Below are positions 11,340 to 19,707 of a stretch of DNA of 64,000 nt, piece by piece; positions within the stretch are counted from its first letter, which is position 1, and each line of letters begins with the position of its first letter. The position numbers were made by a program, and so were the translations under genes. Below the pieces are notes generated by a model. It saw only the letters and a program-made list of their open reading frames with translations. It was not told the origin of the DNA and did not search any database. The stretch is from Clarkia xantiana subsp. parviflora (lineage: Eukaryota; Streptophyta; Magnoliopsida; Myrtales; Onagraceae): the NCBI GenBank assembly GCA_036873135.1, contig JAPTYO010000005.1:13928166-13992165 (forward strand). The letters run 5' to 3'.

Positions 11340-12100
11340 AAACCTCTGTCGATGGGACACCTGTTGGCGGTGCCTCCATTAGCGATGCAGAAAGTAAAGC
11401 CTCCAGTGGCGGTGCGGAAAAGTAGAGCCTCGATCGGCGGTGCCCCTGTTGGCGGTGCCTCCGTTGGCCGTGCTGAAAGTAAAGACCTCAATCGACGATG
11501 CCTCTAGTGGCGTGTGACAAGGAAAAGCCTCCAGTGGCGGTGCAAAAAGTAAAGTCTCCAGTGGCGTGCAGAAAAGTAAAGCCTCCAGTGGCGTGCGGAA
11601 AAGTAAAGCCTCCAGTGGCGTGCGGAAAAGTAAAGCCTCCAGTGGCGTGCGGAAAAGTAAAGCCTCCAGTGGCGTGCGGAAAAGTAAAGCCTCCAGTGGC
11701 GTGCGGAAAAGTAAAGCCTCCAGTGGCTTGCGGAAAAGTAAAGCCTCCAGTGGCGTGCGGAAAAGTAAAGCCTCCAGTGGCGTGCGGAAAAGTAAAGCCT
11801 CCAGTGGCGTGCAGAAAAGAAAAACCTTGATCGACGATGCCTCCAATGGCGTGCGACAAGGAAAAGCCTCTAGTGGCGGTGCAGAAAGTAAAGCCTCATA
11901 TGTCTGAGAAATGCCTCTAGTGGCGTCCGATGGAGAAGAGCCTCCAGTGGCGTGTGTCGGAGAAATGCCTCTAGTGGCGTCCGTTTGGAGAAGAGCCTCT
12001 AGTGGCGTCTGTTGGAGAAGAGCCTCTAGTGGCGTCCGTCGGAGAAGAGCCTCTAGTGGCATATGTCGGAGAAGGGCCTCGATTGGCTTGACGACTTGAA
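11340..12100. repeat. 27-bp tandem array of N1 with flanking variants
   Basis: About ten near-identical 27-bp units (GCCTCCAGTGGCGTGCGG plus an A-rich spacer) occupy about 11555-11825, with looser GCCTCTAGTGGCG variants to 12090. Because 27 is a multiple of three, several frames stay open on both strands, giving 9-residue peptide repeats. With three or more overlapping frames open and none starting in a gene context, the frames are best explained by the repeat. N2 carries a related array at 61190-61620. Confidence 0.85.
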
Positions 12101-12404
12101 TGCATGTCCCTAATTTTTGCCTAAATTGCGCATGACGCGACAACTTAGCGGGATCTTTTTTTTTATTTTTTTATTTTTAAAATCTCTCATATTCTCTCCT
12201 TTTTCCACGGTCAAAATTTTAGACCGTGCCCCTCGGTTTTCCTGATTTTTGCATGGATTGCCCCTTGGGGTCTTTATTCCATCAGAATTTTATTTTCTCT
12301 CCTTTTTCCATGATTGCAATTTCTGAATTTGCTATCATGCCCCTCATTTCCTAATTTTGCCTAGGCTGCCCTTTCGGGTTTTCAACCTAACGGAAGCACT
12401 TTTT

Positions 12405-13545
12405 TTTTGTAGCCGATTAAACGGTGGCTGTGACCCGTACTTTATTTCCCGTCTCGATGCGAGAGTATTTGTAGCCATTTAGAGGGTGGCTGTGCCGTCT
12501 TCAACGTCGCGAGAGCTCTTTTGATTTGTAGCCATTTTGAGGGTGGCTATGGCCCTTTCATTTATTTCCATCGTCGATGTTCCGGGAATGCTCTTTCGAT
12601 TTGTAGCCGTTTTAAGGGTGGCTGTGGCCCTTTCAAATGATTTCCCGGCCTCACAAGATTCACAAGAATACTCTTTATATGTAGCCATTTTGAGGGTGGC
12701 TATGGCCCTTTCAACAATCTCCCGTTCTCTGTAGGTAGCCATTTTAGGGGTGGCTGTGGCCCTTTCACTCATTCTCGCTTTTGATGTTGCGGGAGCGCTC
12801 TTTATCTGTAACCATTTGAAGGGTGGTTGTGGCCCTTTATTTTGTAGTCGTTTTAGGGACGACTGTGGCCCTTTTTTATTTTCCCGCCCTTTCAAGATTC
12901 GCGGGGTCACTCTTTTATCTTTAGCCGTTTGGAGGGTGGCTGTGACCCTTTCACTCATTCTCTTTATCTGTAACCATTTGAAGGGTGGTTGTGGCCCTTT
13001 ATTTTGTAGTCGTTTTAGGGACGACTGTGTCCCTTTTTTATTTTCCCGCCCTTTCAAGATTCGCGGGGTCACTCTTTTATCTTTAGCCGTTTGGAGGGTG
13101 GCTGTGGCCCTTTCACTTATTCTCCGCTTTTGATGTTGCGGGAGCGCTCTTTATCTATAACCATTTGAAGGGTGGCTGTGGCCCTTTATTTTGTAGTCGT
13201 TTTAGGGACGACTGTGGCCCTTTTTTATTTTCCCGCCCTTTCAAGATTCGCGGGGTCACTCTTTTATCTTTAGCCGTTTGGAGGGTGGCTGTGGCCCTTT
13301 CACTATTCTCCGCTTTTGATGTTGCGGGAGCGCTTTTTATCTGTAGCCATTTGAAGGCTGGCCGTGGCCCTGTTTTTTTTTTTTTATTTTTTTTTTTTTA
13401 TAGTCATTTTAGGGATGACTGTGAACCTTTTATTTGTAGTTAATTTAGGACCAACTGTGACCCTTTTATTGCTTCATTGCTCTCACAATATTAGCACAAA
13501 CACTCTCTTTATTTTCTGTAGCCGATTAAAGGGCGGCTGTGACCC
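12405..13545. repeat. Tandem array of about 19 hairpin or pseudoknot-like units (N1)
   Basis: Units of the form AGCCA, loop ending AGGG, TGGCT, GTGG, CCCT, separated by T-rich or CCCGC...GCGGG spacers. Stem strands vary together: AGCCA/TGGCT, AACCA/TGGTT, AGTCG/CGACT, AGTCAT/ATGACT, AGCCG/CGGCT. The loop AGGG can also pair with the downstream CCCT. Part of the array (12800-13330) is a higher-order repeat of three unit types. Open frames across it are repeat-derived. Confidence 0.85.
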
Positions 13546-13903
13546 TAAAGAAAACCGAGTCTTTTTTTTTTACTCTCTTTTTTTTTTTGCTCTTTTTTTT
13601 TTAATCATCTCACATTTTGCCATGATTGTCCCTGCGGGTTTTCAATCATGCCCCTCTCCCTGTCTTTTGCCTAGGTTTTCAACCTAACGGGAATGTATCT
13701 TCTTCATTAGCACGGTCGATCTTCATGGAATATCGATCTTTTTTAATAGGAAGATCTCTGGATATCTTCTATCTTCAACCATGTTTGATCTTAACAGGAA
13801 TGCCCAACGGCTACATCTGACTGGTTCATAATTCGTCGCATGCTGAATGGTCTGATTAACGAACACACATGGATGGTGTTGAGTTTGGCACAGTAGTCCG
13901 CAA

Positions 13904-14077
13904 ATGGTAAACTTAGGCATAGATATCGTCCGAGGTATCTGGGATAAATTCGATAGCTGGCATAAGAATGGTCAGCGAGCGAAGGACCGTACACGAGATG
14001 TGGTCTTCAAGAGTTTTGATTTGGATGATTATCCAAGCTGCACAATGAATAAGGAAAAACTCAAATTTCGGGGATAA
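13904..14077 (+). CDS. Small conserved ORF of N1 (57 aa), unknown function
   Basis: Plus-strand ATG-to-TAA frame, opposite to N1 transcription, between the pseudoknot array and the AT-rich array. I do not recognise the family. It is shared with N2 (63670-63873): both contain RGIWDKFDS, RTRDV, FDLDDYP and KFRG in the same order. Differences are mostly conservative (V/A, K/R, S/N, L/I), and the one length difference is a whole number of codons. The peptide is charged, with no signal or membrane segment. Both copies are followed by the complement of a CAG/GTAAG splice donor. Upstream of the ATG the frame is not conserved, so it may be an exon or remnant of a captured gene. Confidence 0.4.
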   Translation: MVNLGIDIVRGIWDKFDSWHKNGQRAKDRTRDVVFKSFDLDDYPSCTMNKEKLKFRG

Positions 14078-14689
14078 AAATGATCACAACTTCTCTTACC
14101 TGTGAGTTGGATTTTTCAGTGGGCAATGTGCTCGCTATGCGACTGGACCTGCTGCATGTCCTGATTCTCTTGCTCCACAACTTGTGTATGTACACCTGCT
14201 GAAAAGTACATGCCCCTAGTGGCAGACTGAAAGTTTCAAAACTTTTTTTGGAAAAGGATTCGGTTGATCGTGTCAAGCTACATTGATCGACACATTGAAT
14301 CTTCACGGGATTCTCTATGATCTCTTGAAATTTTCTCACCTCCTGACACGTCGGATCTCAAAGGGAGATGCCCCATGGTTACCGCTAAATGGTTTAAACC
14401 TGGCCACATAACGGTTGTATACCTCGTCTTGGAAAGCGTATGAATTTCACACATGGTGGGTGAAATTTTTCATAGAAACTCTTTGAAGCGCTCACGTTTC
14501 GCACGGTTGCGGCATTGGTTGAAGTGGTCATCCGACCTGCAAAAGAGTAGGGACACTCAAATCTCAAGGAAGAAATTAAGTACAATTTAACGCACCTCAG
14601 CGTTTGATATCTCGAGTGTGCCATTTGTTCCTTGAGCAACTGGATGACTGCATGTTCTTTTTTGTTGCCCCATTTAGCCGGCATAACTT

Positions 14690-17150
14690 ATGTGTACACG
14701 ATACCTTAACCAGGGGTACCTGAAAAGAGTGAATGAAAAATCAGTGTAGAGAATATGAGAAATCATGCATGATTTTTTTGAAAACTCTAATGTCATTCAT
14801 TTCATAATTTTGATTACTTTTTTTAAAAAGAATCAAAATTTATGATCAAATGTGTTTTGCACCATCATGGAGTTTACTGAGTTTGCTGAGTGCATTATCT
14901 GGCTCGAACGCAGGACAAATGCTCAAAACAAAGTTTTTTTCAAAAAGGTTTTATCGTTCTTTGTTTAAACTCAAATAGTAGCACTCAACTGCACAGTTAA
15001 ACTATTTTCTCAAAAAAGAATAAAAAATCCCATTTTTTAAATGCTCGCTCATGCGAATGTTGAAATGTCGATCTTGCCAAAAAAAGTGCAATACACCTTG
15101 GATAAAACGAATGACTCTTTGAGTTTTTTTTAAATGCTTATGCATGCTCGGAAGTTGAAATTCTACTGTTAAGAAAGTCACAGCTTACAACATCTTACCT
15201 GAATGATGCATATGAAATGCATTTTTGAACGTTAAAATTCTATTCTAAGAAATTCACAACTTACAACAGTTTACCTGAATAATGCATATGAAATGCGTAT
15301 TTTGAAATGAAAATTTCATGTGGAATTTTTAAAATAATGCAATTGAGATGCATGCGTGAATTTGAAAGCTCAGTTAAAAAAAAAAATAACTCACAATTTT
15401 TCTGAAATGTTTTTTTTTTTTTTAAAATAATGCATATTGAATGCATGCTAAAAAAATCAGGTAAAAAGGTTTTTTTTTTTAAATGATGCATATGCAATTC
15501 ATGTTTGAATTTAAAAAAACTCTAAGAGCCAAAAAGGAATTACAAATTTTCCTACATCTTTTTTTTTTTTTAAAATGATGCACATTGAATGCACTAACAA
15601 AATTTTACAACTTACATGAAATTTTTTTTCCAAAAATAATGCGTATGAAACACATGCTTGAAATTAAACAATCTGGTAAGTAGTTTTGAAAACAACACAG
15701 GGAATACATGTTTGAAACTAAAGGTTCTACGACTAAGAATGTGTACAGTCTATCAACAAATTATTTTCCTAAAACAATGCACATGCGATGCACATGAGAT
15801 GCCTACTTGAGATGAAAGTTCTACAGTCAAGATAATTTACAAGTTATCTGAAAATATTTTTTTGTTTTTTTGTTTTTTAATGAGGGAAAAAAACAATGCA
15901 TCTTGGTTGCTCAAAATTAAGAATCAGGCGAAAAGTTTTTTTTTTTTTTTTTTTTTTTAAGGATGCATATGAGATGCACAAAAATAAATACAAGATGCAA
16001 ACTTAAAAATAAAAGTTCTACAACTGAGAAAAATTACAATTTACCTGAAAGTTTTTTTTTCGAAAATAATGCATATGATATGCACGTTTTTTGATTGAAA
16101 ATTCAGATAAAATGTTTTCTAAACGAAGAGCCCTAAAACTAAGAGAGCTTACGGTTTATCTAAAAAGTTTTTTTAAAATTAATGCATATTGGATGCATTA
16201 TTAAAAATAAAAAAATTTAGTTAAAAAGGTTTTTTTTTTAAATGATGCATATGGAATGCACGTTCGAAATTAGAAACTCTAACAGTTAAAGCGGAATTAC
16301 AAATTTTCCTAATTTTTTTTAAGCAATGTATATACAATACACTAACCAAAATTACAACTTACCTGAAAAAGTTTTTTCAAAAATAATGCGTACAAAACAC
16401 ATGTTAAAAATAAAAATTCAGGTAAGAGGTTTTTTTAGAGAGAAAAAAAAAATGCATATGAAATGCATGTTCGAAAGGAAACTCTAATAGCTAAAGAAAT
16501 TAACTTTTCTGGAATGTTTTTTTTTTAAATGCATACGTAACGCACTAACAAAAATTACAACTTACCTGAGATTTTTTTTTAAAATAATGCGCATGAGACG
16601 CATATTTAGAATAAAAATTTAGGTAAAGGTTTTTTTTTAAACAATGCGTCTGAAACACATGTTTAGAAATAAAAATCTACAACTAAGGGATTAACTGTTT
16701 AGCTAAAAATGTTTTTTTTAGTTTTTTTCTGAAAAAACGTATACAAAATGCATTTTAAAATTAGAAGCTCTAATAGCTGAAAGGGAGTTAAATTTCTCAT
16801 GAAAATATTTTTTTGAAAATAATGCGCGAATGATGTGTTTAATTATGAATTACAACTTACCTGGTTTTTTTTTAAACAATGCGTATGAAACACGAGTTTG
16901 AAATAAAAAAATTCGGGTAAGAGGTTTTTTTTTTAAAAAAAAAAAATGCATACGAAATGCATGTTAAAAGAAAATTTCTACAACTAAATAACTAACTACT
17001 TAGCTGAAATTTTTTTTTTTGTTTTTTTGTATTCTTTTTTAAAAGCAATGAGATGAATGCATGAGAAATAAAGTTATACGGTTAGGAAAAAAAACTTACA
17101 ATTTACATGATAACCTCTTTACAAAAAAAAAACTTATAAAACACGACATG
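14690..17150. repeat. Long AT-rich array of diverged ~110-bp units (N1)
   Basis: Roughly twenty diverged units, each with a homopolymer T run, an ATGCAT-type inverted repeat (ATGCAT, 5 nt, ATGCAT and variants), an A-rich part with TCTACAACTAA, and ATTACAACTTACCTG. Read on the minus strand the last motif is CAGGTAAGT. No coding potential; one homopolymer T run (about 15938-15959) exceeds 20 nt. Confidence 0.75.
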
Positions 17151-17550
17151 TTAGGAGGGTAAAATAAAGTGTGGCTTTGCTCTACAAGGTAGGTTCCACT
17201 GATAGGCCCCCGACAAGATGGTTTCCTCTCCCCATCACAGAGATCACAGGACCTTCACAAGCGAGTGGAGTTGTTCTGAGTCGTTCCGGCGGCTCGGCCG
17301 CGCGGTCGTACCCTTACTAACTCTCCGGGGTTCCTAGTTGCCCTGGGTTTTAGGCATTTTGGATATTATACTAAAGTAGTGTGTGCAAATACAAATAATG
17401 CATAATCCAACAAAGAAAATAGTCAGTCATAAAAAATTAACTCCACACCTGAAATTACACAAAAACAATCAAGTCAGAATAACAAAGTCAAATATGAAAA
17501 AAAATAAAACATGGCAAATAAGCAAATATAAAGAGCCCGAACCCTTGATT
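17151..17550 (-). other. N1 leader next to the PBS
   Basis: A mixed-composition stretch with a GC-rich island (17260-17345) that differs from the AT-rich array. On the minus strand it is the 5' leader downstream of the PBS. No ORF with recognisable product. It may hold packaging or dimerisation signals, but nothing in the sequence proves this. Confidence 0.4.
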
Positions 17551-17569
17551 GTCCCATGCAGAGTCGCCA
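17551..17569 (-). other. N1 primer-binding site
   Basis: Minus strand TGGCGACTCTGCATGGGAC begins three bases inside the 5' LTR. The TGGCGACTC start is the type seen in Ogre-like plant Gypsy elements, usually assigned to tRNA-Arg. The tRNA assignment comes from family knowledge and was not checked here. Confidence 0.65.
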
Positions 17570-17572
17570 AAT

Positions 17573-18895
17573 TGTCGGACCTAAATCTGACCTACGGCGA
17601 TTTACGTTTTGAAAAACGTGGATTTTGAAAAGAGTCGCCACTAGTTAATTATTAGGTTAACTAGAATCCTAAATTACCTAAGCGAATAATGAATTAAACA
17701 CCTATGTATAAAATCGGTCTACGATAGAAATTCGAGTTCGGGGGTTCGATTACGAATTAAAAAATATAATTTTAATTACGCCCTTTCGGTACTCGGTTCA
17801 CTTGTTTGCCAATTTTATTTGTTAATACATGTTATACTAGATTATCCTAGCGATTTCAAATTTTAATTGAATTTATCGTATGCAAAAATATTGCCAATTA
17901 TTAACCTAAGTCTAAAAACACCAAAATTATCAAACATGTCTAAAATCTATATATAACCTAATATAAAGTTAACATACATACATAATTCACTTAATTAAAT
18001 ATAATATAAATAATAATGATAATAATAAAATAATAGAAAATAATATAATAATAAATAAATCATAAAAGAAAGACGCGGGACTCACAGGAGAAGAAGATGC
18101 AGAGGACAACGGCACCGGCGGATTTCCGGCATGCCATGGGCGGCGCAGGGACGACAGGGGACGACCGGAGCGGAGCGAGGCGGGCAGGGCGGAGTGTGGT
18201 AGTGTGACAGCGCGGTCGTCCGGTCAGATCTGGGTGGTCGTCCGGCGGACGGGCTGAGAGAGAGAGAGAGAAGGGGGGGTCGCCGTGGCCGGATCTGTCG
18301 GGTGAGCAAGGCGGAGCGGTCGGCTGCCGGAGATGGCGATGGCAGCAGGTGTGGCGGAAGGCCACCGGCGGGCGGGCGGGCTGGCTGGACGGCAGAGGGC
18401 GGCTGGCTGCAAGGGAAAAAAAAAACTTTTTCACTAGGAGACAAAAATCGCATAGAACCCGAGAATAATGTATTTATTGTTTTTTTGGTGTTTTTCTGTG
18501 TGTTTTACAATGTAAACCTAGACCCCTATTTATACTAAAAACCCAGTCTAGATTACAGATAAAATTCAAATAAAAAATGTTAACAGATAATTATTCTAGA
18601 GAATATTCCTAAGGATATTTATCTTTACAGATAATTATTTTTTTTGAATAAAAAATAATATCTGGAGATAAATATCTTACAGATAATTTTCTAAAATAAA
18701 AAAAACTAATTATTATATATATATTTTAAAAAATTCCGAAAATATTAAATAAATTCGAAATAATTTAAAATATATTTATAATAATTTCCCTAATGTGCCC
18801 TTGAGCATTTTTGGAGACTTTGTGGCTTGACGCGTCCGAAATTTGACGTATCATGTGTAACGTCGTTACGTCCGGGTCAAAATCGAGTGTTTACA
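17573..18895 (-). repeat. N1 5' LTR (1323 bp)
   Basis: Partner of 9823-11186. As the upstream LTR on the minus strand it would supply the promoter (TATA at 18537-18526). Ends are TGTCGG and TTTACA on the plus strand. Confidence 0.9.
18526..18537 (-). promoter_or_regulatory. TATA box in N1 5' LTR
   Basis: Minus strand reads TAGTATAAATAG, the best TATA box in the LTR. It is retained in the other LTR (10828-10817), and N2 has TATAAATGGG at the same place (about 60784-60775). Confidence 0.6.
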
Positions 18896-18900
18896 GTATG

Positions 18901-19440
18901 TATGATATTGTTAGACTAAAGATACGCTCTTGGTGGGCGTCGAATCTGTTCACGAGACAGGCTCTCGGAGGGCGCTTAACGTTTCACAGGATAGGCTCCC
19001 GGAGGGCGCAAGTTAGACCAAAGATACGCTCCTGGTGGGCGTCGAATTTGGTAGTTTGAAATCTACCTCAAGATACGCTCTTGGGGGCGTCGAATCTGGC
19101 AGTTTGAAATCTATCTCAAGATACGCTCTTGGGGGCGTCGAAGGTCGTAGTTTTTAGAAACCACTCTCAAGATACGCTCTTGGGGGCGTCGAATCTGGTA
19201 GTTTGTAATCTACCTCAAGATACGCTCTTGGGGGCGTCGAAGTTCGTAGTTTTTGGAAAACACTCTCAAGATACGCTCTTGGGGGCGTCGAAGTTCGTAG
19301 TATGAAAACTACTCTCAAGATACGCTCTTGGGGGCGTCGAAGTTCGTAGTATGAAAACTACTCTCAAGATACGCTCTTTGGGGCGTCGAATTTCGTAGTA
19401 TGAAAACTACTCTCAAGATACACTCTTGGGGGCGTTGAGG
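18901..19440 (-). repeat. G1 tandem array (about 50-60-bp units)
   Basis: About nine units containing GATACGCTCTTGGGGGCGTC, each separated by a small hairpin such as GTAGT...ACTAC or GTAG...CTAC. Same family as the G2 array at 45505-46240, in the orientation expected for a minus-strand element. It lies downstream of the gag-like ORF in both elements. Confidence 0.85.
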
Positions 19441-19707
19441 GTGTTGTTGACTTGGAAGTCATATCTGTGTAAGGATAACATAATGATTGTATCACCACCT
19501 TCTTTGAAAGATACTTTTGAGTAACTTCTACTTCATTAGGAGCATTCATGCTTTATGTACACTTGGGGTGCCTTGGATGGATCAAGACACCCTTTGGAGG
19601 AAATCAAAGATAGTTGTAGAGTCGGAGTAACTTCGTGAGTTCTCCTTCTCAAAAGTTGTTTTTGGAAAACTTAAAATGCTTGAACATGCAAAGTGCTGAA
19701 TATTAAA
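19441..19707 (-). other. G1 spacer between gag-like ORF and tandem array
   Basis: No ORF of note; closely matches 45247-45504 in G2, so it is an internal untranslated part of the element. Confidence 0.5.

Larger units (their letters stand above)
9823..18895 (-). mobile_element. N1, non-autonomous Ogre-like LTR element (9.07 kb), nested in G1
   Basis: Two long LTRs (9823-11186 and 17573-18895) are flanked by the 5-bp duplicate GTATG (9818-9822 and 18896-18900). A PBS reading TGGCGACTCTGCATGGGAC lies beside the right LTR (17569-17551) and a purine tract AAAGAGGGGC beside the left one, so the element runs on the minus strand. LTR sequence and this PBS type recall plant Ogre/Tat elements. The 6.4-kb interior has no Gag, protease, RT, RNase H or integrase. 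It consists of a 27-bp array, a pseudoknot-like array, a small conserved plus-strand ORF and a long AT-rich array. The G2 element shows the site before insertion (near 46230-46260). Confidence 0.88.

Noticed and set aside
11379..12143. Long minus-strand frame (254 aa) and several plus-strand frames
   Set aside because: Produced by the 27-bp array, whose unit length keeps several frames open on both strands at once; no gene context.
12479..13443. Frames of 92-197 aa on both strands
   Set aside because: Repeat-derived peptides across the hairpin array; mutually overlapping and not conserved as protein between N1 and N2.
12405..13545. CRISPR-like regular spacing
   Set aside because: Repeats and spacers are both similar between units, no unique spacers, no cas genes, and the context is a plant retrotransposon.
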